In this document: one piece after another, positions 1 through 8,467 of the stretch
Layout of the letters: each line of letters opens with the position of its first letter
How positions within the stretch are numbered: the stretch's first letter is position 1
Assembly (NCBI GenBank): GCA_000421065.1
Contig: ATWD01000001.1
Coordinates: 1 to 64,000 of the forward strand
Direction: 5' to 3'
From: Acidobacteriaceae bacterium TAA 166
GTDB lineage: Bacteria; Acidobacteriota; Terriglobia; Terriglobales; Acidobacteriaceae
Length of the DNA stretch: 64,000 bases
Notes under the pieces: model-generated
What the model was told of the DNA's origin: nothing
The model's database searches: none
The model's input: the letters and a program-made list of their open reading frames with translations, nothing else
Position numbers and translations under genes: made by a program

Positions 1-507
1 GGCTGCGACGACTTTATTGGAGTTTCCCGCTGCCACAAGCCGAAGCACTGCGATCTCCCGCTCCGTGAGATCTGGTGCGGATGCGTATTGCTCGATCCTT
101 GAGGCTACCTCCGGAAGCACTACACACTCTCCGGAGTAAACCCGTCGAATCGTCTGCACCAGATCCTTGCTGAGCATGCTTTTGAAAAGATATCCCAGAG
201 CACCGGCTTGATACGCCCTCTTTGCCGGCACGTCACCGTGGTAGGTTGTCAGCACAATGAACTTTCCCTCTGGGAAAGACTTGAGAATTTCTCCCATTGC
301 GATGATGCCGCTCATATCTGGCAGGCGCAGATCGATCAGAGTAACGTCCGGCCTATGCAATGGATAGAGCCGAATCGCTTCGGCCCCTGTACAGCCTTCA
401 GCGACTATCTGGATATCGAACTCCTCCTGTAGCGCGTAAGCAATTCCTCCCAGCGCAATCGGATGGTCGTCCACCGTCATTATTCGTATAGTCGCCTTAT
501 CGTTCAA
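1..507 (-). CDS. NarL/FixJ-type response regulator (3' end outside the window)
   Basis: Cytoplasmic two-component response regulator that would control transcription after phosphorylation by a partner kinase. The 169 visible residues show a receiver domain (VDDHP acidic pocket near residue 12, phospho-acceptor Asp in LIDLRLPDMSG, conserved Lys in LFKSM) followed by the start of a LuxR-type helix-turn-helix (DLTEREIAVLRL). The C-terminus runs off the left edge. I chose a TTG start at 507: GGGGAGG lies six bases upstream and the receiver begins immediately, whereas the ATG at 480 would remove the first beta strand. The TTG overlaps the TGA of the upstream kinase reading frame (TTGA), so the pair was translationally coupled. 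The partner kinase is now a pseudogene, so this regulator may be orphaned. The family assignment is secure; the target genes are unknown. Confidence 0.85.
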   Translation of the reverse strand, partial: MNDKATIRIMTVDDHPIALGGIAYALQEEFDIQIVAEGCTGAEAIRLYPLHRPDVTLIDLRLPDMSGIIAMGEILKSFPEGKFIVLTTYHGDVPAKRAYQAGALGYLFKSMLSKDLVQTIRRVYSGECVVLPEVASRIEQYASAPDLTEREIAVLRLVAAGNSNKVVAA

Positions 508-1478
508 GACGAGCCTCCCCTAAAAAACCGTATCCGGTTCGGCGAAGTCGAGCAATAGCAGACAGACCCAGGTACGGTCAGTTGAACTTCCGTACGGCCC
601 GTCGATCGCCCTCGCAAAACAAAGTTTGCTCCTAATTTCCTAGCTCGCTTCTGCATGCCCAAAAGACCCCAGTGTCTCGTGTCCTCGTTGCGTTCCAATG
701 CATTCATGGGAACTCCCTTGCCGTCGTCGCGGATGCTTGCACGAAGTTCCGATTGACCAAATCGAAGCTCCACGTCGATTGCTTGAGCTTCGGAGTGCCG
801 GAAGCCATTCGAAAGTGCTTCGCCTGTGATCGCTCAGATCGCTTCAAATGCATCGACAAGAAGCGGCTGTGGCGTTCCGACGACGTGAAGAGAAAAATCA
901 GCGGGCCATTGGGAGCTTGGGTCTCCGGCAGCCGCGCTGAGGCAACTGGCAAGATCTCCCGAAGGGCGCGACGACGCTCTGAGTTGCCAAACCCAGACAG
1001 TCCCTTCCGGAAAGGAATAGTTCGTGAGGACACCATGCTTAAGGAGGCTGCAGCCTCCTAGCCTGTAACCGATCCACAGACCTCCGTCGACTGTCGCCAT
1101 TAAGGCCGAAATATCTGATTGTGGAAGCGCAGGACCGGTGGTTGGCCGGAATGCTTCAAAGGTAACCCCATCGAATCTCACCAGGCCGCTGGGTGTTGCC
1201 AGCCAAAGAAAACCACCCGTTGTCTGAGCGAGGTCAACGATTCCAATTGATGCTCCCAGACGCACTGTCCAGGAGCTGTGATCGAACTGCTTGATCGTTC
1301 GAGAAGGATCTAATGCGTTCGCCGTCTGCAAGAACAGGATAAACAATAGAAACTCAAGGATTCGTGCGGCTACTCGTCCAGGAAAGAACGGGTTACGACA
1401 GGAATGATCGGTCAGGGCCAAAGTCGCGTGACAGGTATGGAATGCTCGAGGCAGCAATCCATCCTCTCGGCTGGGCAT
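504..1478 (-). pseudogene. Collapsed propeller-type sensor histidine kinase
   Basis: Remnant of a membrane sensor kinase of the two-component-propeller class, normally about 1000 residues. The N-terminal part keeps a hydrophobic leader (LEFLLFILFLQTANA) and one propeller repeat (GGFLWLATPSGLVRFDG). The sequence then jumps to the C-terminal HATPase region (ITGEALSNGFRHSEA, then DDGKGVP and GLLGMQKRARKLG). The remaining propellers, the Y_Y_Y domain and the His-phosphorylation domain are missing, consistent with a large internal deletion around 900-1050. A TGA at 834-836 interrupts the N-box, where a CGA Arg codon would fit (EAI-stop-AITGEAL). Both halves are in the same frame. It ends in a TTGA overlap with the response-regulator gene. 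Family recognition is strong and loss of function is clear. Confidence 0.8.
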
Positions 1479-1657
1479 GGTGATCAGATCCCTCTCTTCG
1501 TATTACGTCGCGCTTATCACGATACGTCACACGGAATCGAAAGTATTTGCAGTTCTGACCATTATGTTGAGAACCGTCAATTCACGCACGACTTCAATTC
1601 AGAGCCGCCCACTGCTTGTTTGTGGCTTGGCAATCAATGGAGCCAGGGTCGCTTGCC

Positions 1658-2323
1658 TCAAGCCTTTTTCCGGAGTCGCTGAGTTTTATGCTTCACTTCT
1701 GACGCCTTCGTGGCGTCGGCTTTCAGCAGTATGTAGAGCGTGAAATGGAAGAAATCTTCTATCGGCACTCTGCTCTTTGAGCTTTTCATCAGGAGCAAAG
1801 CACCTTGCCAGCAGGCCATCAGATATCGACCCAACTCTTCTGGATTGTGCGATGGATCGATCTCGCCTCTCTCTTGGGCGAGCTTCAAAGATGCCGCGAT
1901 TGCAGCGTCCCATCGCTTGAAACTCTGATTGATCAACTTACGAAAGCTCGCAGGGAGAGTATCGGACTCTGCCGTAAAGTTTCCCATCAAACATCCCAGG
2001 GAACCGTTTGGTCCCTCCTGGAAATGTGCGGCCTGCATGAACTGATTGCGAATCCGTTCAACGTATGACTGCGCGTCTTTCCCAGACGTAGCCGCGACTT
2101 CAGTGGTGTCAGGAGAAGTGAACACTTGGTCTGCGATGCAAGCGTAGTGCTTCAAGGCCTCAAGAGCCAACCGCTCTTTGCTTTTGAAATAGTTGTAAAA
2201 CGTCCCTTTCTGAACGCCAACCATATCCACGATGTCCTGCACGCTGCTGCCGTTGTAGCCGAAACGGTAAAAACGGACGTACGCTGCCTCTATGATCTTC
2301 TCGCGAGTTCCGTTCTTCGCCAT
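1658..2323 (-). CDS. TetR/AcrR family transcriptional regulator
   Basis: DNA-binding repressor of 221 residues. The N-terminal helix-turn-helix is clear: TREKIIEAAYVRFYRFGYNG, SVQDIVDMVGVQKGTFYNYF, then KSKERLALEAL. The C-terminal ligand domain (about residues 80-200) contains GSLGCLMGNF and a WQGALLLMK segment, as in TetR proteins of the AcrR/YbiH-like C-terminal group. The tail is Lys/Arg-rich. The nearest genes are the broken kinase downstream and a lone receiver gene upstream, neither an obvious target, so the regulated gene cannot be named. The start is the first ATG, preceded by a purine-rich GGGGGG run (C-run on the + strand at 2326-2331). Its length is normal for the family. Confidence 0.85.
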   Translation of the reverse strand: MAKNGTREKIIEAAYVRFYRFGYNGSSVQDIVDMVGVQKGTFYNYFKSKERLALEALKHYACIADQVFTSPDTTEVAATSGKDAQSYVERIRNQFMQAAHFQEGPNGSLGCLMGNFTAESDTLPASFRKLINQSFKRWDAAIAASLKLAQERGEIDPSHNPEELGRYLMACWQGALLLMKSSKSRVPIEDFFHFTLYILLKADATKASEVKHKTQRLRKKA

Positions 2324-2461
2324 AGCCCCCCCTTTGTTACAGTTCGATCATAGCGAACTGAACAACCGCTGTCGCACCTCAGGGGTACTGCTCTTCGTTT
2401 GAAGAAGGCGCGTCTTGGGCTAGGGATAGGACTATCCAAACTCGCGGATTCGACCGCACTT

Positions 2462-2899
2462 TTAGGGAGCGTCCCGCATCATTGCTTGCTCCAGGTATGC
2501 TGCGACGATTGCCAAGATCTCCTCAATAGGCGTCCCCTTTGTGATACAGGTTGAGAACAGGACACGGACCTCCGGTGGAATTCCCTCGACGCAACCGCTC
2601 AAAAGGAGGATCGGGCAAATCGCTCGGGCAGTTCTCAATCGGAGAAACAGTTCCCTGCCGTTCATCTCTGGCATGTCGTAATCCAGCAAGATCAGGTCAA
2701 TGACAGACAAATCTTGTTCGAGGGCCTCGCTCGGCCGATCTATGGAGATCACCTGATAGCCCGCTCGCTCGAGGATTGCCCGGCGCAGGTGAAGGCTCGC
2801 AAGGTCATCGTCCACGCACAAGATTCGCCATGGGCCACGTATTGGGGGTAAGCTCTTGTCCAATTGGTCCTGACGGATGAAGCGTGATTGAGATCCCAT
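2462..2899 (-). CDS. Stand-alone receiver-domain response regulator
   Basis: Single-domain CheY-like receiver of 145 residues with no output domain. It shows ILCVDDD (acidic pocket), LLDYDMPEMNG (phospho-acceptor Asp), LLLSG (conserved Ser) and CITKGTP (conserved Lys). About 25 residues precede the domain. I prefer the ATG at 2899, with AAGG just upstream; an in-frame TTG at 2959 would add 20 residues with no evident role. It would work as a phosphorelay intermediate or by binding a partner protein. No kinase is adjacent except the pseudogene 1 kb away, so a partner is likely encoded elsewhere. It lies about 95 bp after the hydrolase gene on the same strand and could share its transcript. Confidence 0.8.
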   Translation of the reverse strand: MGSQSRFIRQDQLDKSLPPIRGPWRILCVDDDLASLHLRRAILERAGYQVISIDRPSEALEQDLSVIDLILLDYDMPEMNGRELFLRLRTARAICPILLLSGCVEGIPPEVRVLFSTCITKGTPIEEILAIVAAYLEQAMMRDAP

Positions 2900-2993
2900 G
2901 ACCTTGCGCCCGGCGTAATAAATGTCACCGACTCCATCGAATGATCCGACTACCTCCAAACTAATGGCCCTCGAGATTCGCGGCGAATTCGAT

Positions 2994-3788
2994 CTATGGC
3001 TTCAACGTGGACGCCGCCTTCTCGATGAAAGCAGATACGTCTGTCGGATGCGCCAGCAAAGCTACGTGGCAAGACTGCAAAGTGATTGTGGTCGCTTTCG
3101 CCCGGGTCGCCATCGTCTGCTCCAGCTGTGGCGAAATAACCCGATCGTTTGCCGCGACGATGAACCAGGAGTGTCTGCCCTTCCACGCCGGGTTCGTGAT
3201 GGTGCCTCCAAGAGCGTTCGGAAACGAGATCGGCCCCTGCGTGACAGCCAGCGACGCTTTCTCCGTGTCCGTAAGTTCTGGTGCAAAATCTTCCGAGATA
3301 CCTTCCGCCGATAGCTTGGCGTAGCCTTGCATGTCCGCCTGGACGGTAGCACCGACCGGCGTCGCAGCAACGGTGGCACCGAGCAAATTGGCCGATTCAC
3401 CTTCATCCGGCGCAAACGCAGCCACGTACAGCAAACCTTCCACCTTCGGATCGTTCCCCGCCTGCGTAATGACAGCGCCTCCGTAAGAATGACCGACCAG
3501 CAGCACAGGTCCGGTTTCTACGGCGAGAGCACGCTGCACTACGGCTGCATCATCGGCAAGAGAAGTAAGAGGAAGTTGGACTGCGACAACGTTGTACCCG
3601 TCCGCTTGCAGGAGGGGGATTACCTTCGACCAGCTGGACCCATCCGCCCAGGCTCCGTGGACAAGAAGGATATTCTTGACCCCGGTTGGGCCTCCAGCTT
3701 GAACGGGGATGCCGGAGTTGCATCCAAGCAGAATTGTGCTTCCACACGCTGCGAAAATAAGTCCAAACCAATTCTTTGTGTTCACCAT
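2994..3788 (-). CDS. Alpha/beta-hydrolase, predicted lipoprotein (EstC-like)
   Basis: Secreted hydrolase of 264 residues with a lipobox (ILLGC, residues 18-22), so probably anchored to the cell envelope. Core motifs are the oxyanion segment LLVHGAWADGSSW (residues 41-53), nucleophile elbow VGHSYGG (Ser near residue 99) and a C-terminal catalytic His in SCHVALLAHP. This resembles the small-ester or amide hydrolases often called EstC/salicylate-esterase-like; the substrate is unknown. The start is supported by GAGGAC upstream of the ATG. The gene is followed by the lone receiver gene. Family certainty is high, substrate certainty low. Confidence 0.85.
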   Translation of the reverse strand: MVNTKNWFGLIFAACGSTILLGCNSGIPVQAGGPTGVKNILLVHGAWADGSSWSKVIPLLQADGYNVVAVQLPLTSLADDAAVVQRALAVETGPVLLVGHSYGGAVITQAGNDPKVEGLLYVAAFAPDEGESANLLGATVAATPVGATVQADMQGYAKLSAEGISEDFAPELTDTEKASLAVTQGPISFPNALGGTITNPAWKGRHSWFIVAANDRVISPQLEQTMATRAKATTITLQSCHVALLAHPTDVSAFIEKAASTLKP

Positions 3789-4265
3789 TTCTGTCCTCGA
3801 TTCTGGATTCGATTGCGAGAGCTGATCTTCTTACTGCCGACGAGTCTTCCCGCGCTCGCCGAAGGTTCGATGAAACTGCTCATGAGGCTGGCAGGCAAAG
3901 GGTTTAAGCCAGCCCGCAGAGTGACGAGAGAGAGGTAGCGCGCCCTCGTTCCACGCATACCCATCTGCCGACTCTGCAACCTTAGCCGAGCGCGCTTTGA
4001 GTTATCTTGTCGAACACAGCCAGCGTTTGTCGGATCACGCCAGAAACCCGTGGCCGTCGAAAGCGCGATGAGAAATGGCATATAGAGCGGAACCTGCGTT
4101 TGCCCGCCTGCCAGTTACATCGAGACGGTCTCGCGAAAGCTCTGGCATTTCATACGCTTACGAAGATATCCACCTACCCCCCAAATGAGGAGTTAGCATT
4201 TCATGAGGAATCTGGTACGACTGGTCGTATTATATATTTCACGAGCCCACACAAAGGGGTTGAAC
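3789..4265. other. Intergenic region between divergent hydrolase and AraC genes
   Basis: About 480 bases without a credible gene; the short open frames have no family motif. It should hold promoters for the leftward hydrolase and the rightward AraC gene. The only notable site is the C-rich box at 4177-4197. A purine-rich AAAGGGG at 4253-4259 serves as ribosome-binding site for the ATG at 4266. Confidence 0.5.
4177..4197 (+). promoter_or_regulatory. C-rich box CCCCCCAAATGAGGAGT, shared with 6018-6037
   Basis: The box CCCCCCAAATGAGGAGT followed by TAGC lies about 70 bases before the AraC start. A nearly identical box occurs in the leader of the DUF4126/haloperoxidase pair. The spacing and repetition suggest an operator or promoter element; the identity of the binding protein is inferred only from proximity. 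Confidence 0.4.
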
Positions 4266-5183
4266 ATGGATAGCCACGCGAATACTCAACCATTTGAGAA
4301 CTGGACCGATCGATCGATGCCCATCGTTCCAGAATCCATCCTCCCGGCGGGGCATCCCATTTCAACGCCAAAGGTTGCTCTTATCCCATTGGTTCGGCAG
4401 GTGGGAGCCCCTTCACAAGCAATAAGCCACATTCTTTTGCAACGGCTTATCGTCACAGTTCAATTCAATCCGGCATCCGTGCAATTACGTTGGGCCTTGG
4501 ACATTTCAGACGATGACAAGCTCGACATCATTGCCAAAGCGCTTAGCGGAGCTTCCCGCGGCAACCTGCATTTTGGCAAAGCGAACACCTACGACAGCGT
4601 TCAGTATCATCTTCCGCGGACCACCCTAAACCAATTCACCGACAATCAGGGTCTTCCGCGTATTTCGACTGAGCTCGAAGATATCCCCTGCGAAGCCTCC
4701 GTATTTACCCGCCTTACACATCTAATCCTCCCCAGCCTCGAATCCCCCGAGTTGTTTTCGTCTTCCTTTATGGAACATTTCGTGATGCTCTTCTGTTCGC
4801 AAATTGTCCACCTCCGAAGTTTGGGACCTGCGGACAAGAGAATCCATCGAGGTGGCCTGTCAACTTCGCAGAAGCGTCGTGCAATCGAACTCTTATCCAA
4901 AGGGACTTACAGCGACGTCCGGCTGTCGATCGTTGCGAAGGAATGTGGTCTGTCGGTCAGTCATTTCGCACGATCATTCAAGACCAGTTTCGGTCAGCCG
5001 GTACATCGATGGGTGATCGCGCAGCGGATCGCTCGCGCGAAGCATCTCCTCTTGAACTCCGATGAATCGCTTCTTGAAATTGCCTTTCAGGCAGGCTTCT
5101 GTGATCAGGCTTCTTTCAACCGAACATTCGCGAAGTTGACCGGCACAAGCCCGGGTCGCTGGCGAAGAGACTTCAAAGGGTAG
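4266..5183 (+). CDS. AraC family transcriptional regulator
   Basis: DNA-binding regulator of 305 residues from the ATG at 4266 (AAAGGGG seven bases upstream). The N-terminal two thirds is a ligand or sensor region with no recognisable fold in this reading. The C-terminal double helix-turn-helix is clear: LSIVAKECGLSVSHFARSFK, then a linker, then LLEIAFQAGFCDQASFNRTF with the closing GTSPGRWRR. This layout is typical of AraC proteins next to small oxidoreductase or hydrolase genes in soil bacteria. It may act on its own leader and on the 6291-7797 pair, because both leaders carry the same C-rich box. It ends 21 bases before the convergent TetR gene. Confidence 0.88.
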   Translation: MDSHANTQPFENWTDRSMPIVPESILPAGHPISTPKVALIPLVRQVGAPSQAISHILLQRLIVTVQFNPASVQLRWALDISDDDKLDIIAKALSGASRGNLHFGKANTYDSVQYHLPRTTLNQFTDNQGLPRISTELEDIPCEASVFTRLTHLILPSLESPELFSSSFMEHFVMLFCSQIVHLRSLGPADKRIHRGGLSTSQKRRAIELLSKGTYSDVRLSIVAKECGLSVSHFARSFKTSFGQPVHRWVIAQRIARAKHLLLNSDESLLEIAFQAGFCDQASFNRTFAKLTGTSPGRWRRDFKG

Positions 5184-5204
5184 GTCTGCGGCTTCATGCA
5201 TATG

Positions 5205-5846
5205 TTAGCCTTCCGATGCAGAAGGAAAGGGAGGCATGGAGGGGGTACCGGACTTCGCACGATTTAGAAGTCCATCGACTGCCAAAAGAGCAGCGGCTTG
5301 GGACTCTGGAGAACGGAGAAAACGCGCGGAAACATGGAAGCTGTAGCAAATTCCAGAGAGTTCCGAGACGAATTGCTCGCTGTTCAGATCTTGTCGGAAT
5401 GCGCCTGTTTCAATCGTTTCCACAACCAGCTGGCGCAGGTGATCTCGCCATGCGACCTCCTGTTCCAGCAGCGCGTCTCTGACCGCTCCCTCTCTGTCGT
5501 CGAACTCGAAAAAGCCCGCGATCAGAGGAGATCCGCCGAATGTTCCTGGCCGTGCTGTCCATTCCAGCCACTTGGACATCGTCGCTTCCAGCCGAGGCAG
5601 GCCCGCATCCGATTCGAGTGCAGGCAGAATCACGTCTGATCGAAACACTTCACCTGCATAAGCGATCAACGCGAGATGTACCTGTTCGATTGATTTGAAG
5701 TGGGCAAAAAGACCGCTCTTCGACATCCCTACCTTGCGCGCAAGATGCCCCAGCGTGACTCCGGCGAAGCCATAGACGCAAACGATTTCAAATGCCGCCT
5801 GAAGAATGAGCGATCGCGTTCCTTGAGTAAATCTCTGTGCATTCAT
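5205..5846 (-). CDS. TetR/AcrR family transcriptional regulator
   Basis: Regulator of 213 residues from ATG 5846; an in-frame TTG at 5921 would add 25 residues. The N-terminal DNA-binding domain reads TRSLILQAAFEIVCVYGFAG, VTLGHLARKVGMSKSGLFAHF, KSIEQVHLALI. The C-terminal part contains GGSPLIAGFFEFDDREGAVR, found in a TetR C-terminal subgroup common in actinobacteria and acidobacteria. It points away from the DUF4126/haloperoxidase pair, whose promoter region it shares, so control of that pair is plausible. Functional target is inferred only from position. Confidence 0.85.
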   Translation of the reverse strand: MNAQRFTQGTRSLILQAAFEIVCVYGFAGVTLGHLARKVGMSKSGLFAHFKSIEQVHLALIAYAGEVFRSDVILPALESDAGLPRLEATMSKWLEWTARPGTFGGSPLIAGFFEFDDREGAVRDALLEQEVAWRDHLRQLVVETIETGAFRQDLNSEQFVSELSGICYSFHVSARFLRSPESQAAALLAVDGLLNRAKSGTPSMPPFPSASEG

Positions 5847-6290
5847 GCCCCACTCGTTTCCGTGGGCCCGCAGTCCATCGCGTCGTAATCCGTAGGCCGT
5901 CTCCCTGAAAGTTCCGTTCAAATACAGCTAACGATATAGGCGCCTCACGCGCGTTAACTTTGCAAATGTCACCACGTTTTGGCCTAACACGTTATCAAAG
6001 GCTTTGATCGTACCATCCCCCCCAAATGAGGAGTAGCTCCGTGACTACGTTCTAGGCGGCGCAGCATACAGATCCATTGATCGATCTGCCGAACTCATCG
6101 TTAGGGGATGTTGAGAGTCTATGGATAGAAGCAATCGAGGCGAACGAAGGAAGATGACCGCCAAATTCGTAAAAAGAAGATCGCATTGACAAAGATGTCG
6201 CCCGTACCTCTGCCATAGCTTGTGAACAGCGCACTCGGGGTTGGGATCCCAGCTTCAGCGAATGCCTGTCGTGACACTATCGGAGGTCCC
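5847..6290. other. Divergent promoter region, no gene
   Basis: About 440 bases between the TetR start and the DUF4126 start. No coding remnant is recognised. It contains the second copy of the C-rich box (6018-6037) and, at its right end, the GGAGG ribosome-binding site used by the DUF4126 gene. Confidence 0.5.
6018..6037 (+). promoter_or_regulatory. Second copy of the CCCCCCAAATGAGGAGT box
   Basis: Matches the box at 4177-4197 over the full 17-base core and differs only by one T in the trailing AGC part. It lies about 255 bases before the DUF4126 start and on the same strand as that gene. Chance repetition of a 17-mer within 2 kb is unlikely, so a shared binding protein or a duplicated leader is the simplest explanation. 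Confidence 0.4.
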
Positions 6291-6758
6291 ATGGACTGCT
6301 GGCTTCTTGCATTACTGATCGGAGTTGTCTGCGGTCTGAGATCATTTACGGGGTTAGCAGCAATAAGCATTGCTGCACGGGCAGACCGGCTCGGACTCTC
6401 TGGTTCGAAGATCGCTTTTCTCGGATACAGGTATACTCCGTGGATCTTTGCCGCTCTCGCGCTTGTCGAATATGTGACAGACCAACTTCCCAAAACACCA
6501 AGCCGGAAAGTGCCTCAGCAGTTCATCCCGCGCGTGCTGGCGGGAGCACTCTGCGGCGCTGCAATGTGTGTTGCCAGCGGCTCTACACTCTTCGGGATTG
6601 TTGCGGGCATCGTCGGCGCGATTGCCGGGACTTTCGGGGGCGCAAAGGGACGTCAACTCTTGGCGTCTGCCTTTGGAAAAGACATGCCGGCTGCCTTCCT
6701 GGAAGATGCAATCGCAATTGGATTGGCTCTCCTGGTCGTCACTCGCAACACTATCTAA
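6291..6758 (+). CDS. DUF4126 family membrane protein
   Basis: Integral membrane protein of 155 residues, rich in small and hydrophobic residues, with about four membrane segments ([55 protein letters not shown]). The GLRSFTG segment after the first helix and the DQLPKTPSR loop are characteristic of DUF4126. The biochemical role of the family is unknown. The start at 6291 has GGAGG four bases upstream; an earlier ATG at 6222 lacks a site. The haloperoxidase-like gene starts 25 bases after its stop, so the two probably form an operon ending at the hairpin 7807-7848. Confidence 0.8.
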   Translation: MDCWLLALLIGVVCGLRSFTGLAAISIAARADRLGLSGSKIAFLGYRYTPWIFAALALVEYVTDQLPKTPSRKVPQQFIPRVLAGALCGAAMCVASGSTLFGIVAGIVGAIAGTFGGAKGRQLLASAFGKDMPAAFLEDAIAIGLALLVVTRNTI

Positions 6759-6783
6759 CTGGTTTCACCTTCAGGAGGCCAAA

Positions 6784-7797
6784 ATGTCACAAAACCTAAT
6801 ATGTTCCGTCAAGCAGGACGAGGAGAGTTCAACTTCCTCCGAGGCTCAGGTTCACATTTCGCGAAGAAATGTCCTGATCAGCGGGGCGGCTATGGCAGCC
6901 ACGCTCGCACTTCCGAGCGTGGCTTTCGCGTTTCAACCCGAAACAATAAAACCAAAATCAGGCTCCAAAGGAGACACAGTGAACACTCTTACAGTGAAAG
7001 ACGGCAATAGCATTTACTACAAGGACTGGGGCACGGGTCAGCCCATCGTCTTCTCGCACGGCTGGCCGCTCACAGCGGACGCCTGGGATGCGCAGATGCT
7101 CTTCTTTGGGCAGCATGGCTATCGGGTCATCGCTCATGATCGTCGCGGTCACGGGCGTTCGAGCCAGCCGTGGAATGGCAACGACATGGACACCTACGCG
7201 GACGATCTCGCGGAGTTGTTCGAGAAGTTGGACTTGAAGGACGCCATTCTCGTAGGTCACTCGACGGGCGGCGGCGAGGTCGCACGTTTCATTGGGCGCC
7301 ACGGAACCAAGCGTGTGGCAAAGGCTGTTTTGATCTCTGCAGTAACACCGTTCATGCTGCAAACGCCCGATCATCCCGGCGCCCCCATGTCCGTCTTTGA
7401 TGATTTGCGCAATGGGCTTGTGAGCAACCGCACTGAGTTCATTCGGAATTTGTCGATCGCGTTCTATGGCTACAACAAACCAGACGCGAAGATCTCCGAG
7501 GGCATTCGTGAGTCGTTCTGGTTGCAGTCCATGATGGGCGGGTTGAAGTGCGAGTACGACTCCATCAAGGCCTTCTCTGAGACTGACTTTCGCGGAGACT
7601 TGGCCAAGTTTACGATTCCAACATTAGTTCTGCAGGGCGATGTGGACGAAATCGTACCGCTTCAAATCTCCGGCCCTCTCACGGCGAAACTGGTCAAGAA
7701 TTCCACTCTGAAGATCTACCCCGGTCAGCCACACGGATTGTGCACCACATTCGCCGATCAGGTAAACGCCGATATTCTGGCCTTCATCAAATCGTAG
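6784..7797 (+). CDS. Tat-exported non-haem haloperoxidase-like alpha/beta hydrolase
   Basis: Protein of 337 residues from the ATG at 6784 (AGGAGG seven bases upstream). The N-terminus carries a twin-arginine signal ([11 protein letters not shown], then [10 protein letters not shown]), so the folded enzyme is exported. The mature part matches cofactor-free haloperoxidases/esterases: [26 protein letters not shown], nucleophile elbow GHSTGGGEV, acid loop GDVDEIVP and His in YPGQPHGL. In vitro such enzymes make peracids that halogenate; their usual natural role is ester or lactone hydrolysis. It is the second gene of a pair with the DUF4126 protein. Export by Tat is inferred from the motif. Confidence 0.88.
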   Translation: MSQNLICSVKQDEESSTSSEAQVHISRRNVLISGAAMAATLALPSVAFAFQPETIKPKSGSKGDTVNTLTVKDGNSIYYKDWGTGQPIVFSHGWPLTADAWDAQMLFFGQHGYRVIAHDRRGHGRSSQPWNGNDMDTYADDLAELFEKLDLKDAILVGHSTGGGEVARFIGRHGTKRVAKAVLISAVTPFMLQTPDHPGAPMSVFDDLRNGLVSNRTEFIRNLSIAFYGYNKPDAKISEGIRESFWLQSMMGGLKCEYDSIKAFSETDFRGDLAKFTIPTLVLQGDVDEIVPLQISGPLTAKLVKNSTLKIYPGQPHGLCTTFADQVNADILAFIKS

Positions 7798-7806
7798 ATC
7801 TTCGCT

Positions 7807-7848
7807 GAAATAGCTCAGGGCCGCCTTTCGGCGGCCCTGAGCTATTTC
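7807..7848 (+). terminator. Strong hairpin terminator after the haloperoxidase gene
   Basis: A perfect 19-bp inverted repeat (arms 7807-7825 and 7830-7848, four-base loop TTTC) starts ten bases after the stop codon. The stem is GC-rich in its centre (GGGCCGCC/GGCGGCCC). No long T-run follows, so termination may rely on the hairpin alone or the structure may protect the mRNA end. Confidence 0.7.
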
Positions 7849-8467
7849 CCGAATCCCCTCACGTTGTTATAACTTTCGATGTGCGACCAGCCTGTGCCCA
7901 TACATCCATGGCTGAATGAGGAATTGAGCAATCCCCCCCTGAAAGGAAGGGACTCGGCCAAGATCCTCTCGCACATGGTGTCCATGACGCATTTGCTTGT
8001 CACGAGGCAGTGACGTGGGAGCGCGGCGAGCATGACTGCTTCAAAGCTGTCTGAGGGGTCTGCCGATCCGCGTTCCTCGTTTATTCCGACACTGCGAGCG
8101 AGAATCGGTGCCCGGCGTGCGGCACCCAATTTATGTCGATCTTCGAAGTGAGCGTCTATGCTCCAACGATCGAAGAGAAGTCGAAGGAGACTGGCATCAG
8201 TAGACTACAACTCGCAGACCGGCCGTCCAGGAGATGGCTCGAGATGCTCGAAGACGTGATGTACAGGGGTGAGCAAATATCTTGAGTAGCTGCAGACAGA
8301 AGGATTTCCAGCAAGTGCGTCCCGCCTCGCGGTGGCCTTTTCACCGTTCGCAGGAGAACCCGTCTTCAATCTCGAGGAGGGTTCATCCCTACGACCGCAA
8401 GAATCAGCTCTCGTACGTCCTCCGCCGGGCGAGGACGCCGTGTCTCTCCCGGCGGAGTTTCGGACCT
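7849..8467. other. Intergenic region with a possible decayed small ORF
   Basis: About 620 bases between convergent genes. The only coding-like trace is a + strand frame of about 75 codons ending at TGA 8283-8285, which contains CPACGTQF (a single CxxC, zinc-ribbon-like) followed by a helical stretch ending LEMLEDVMYRGEQIS; an ATG lies at 8133. No family is recognised and it may be a relic. Confidence 0.3.
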
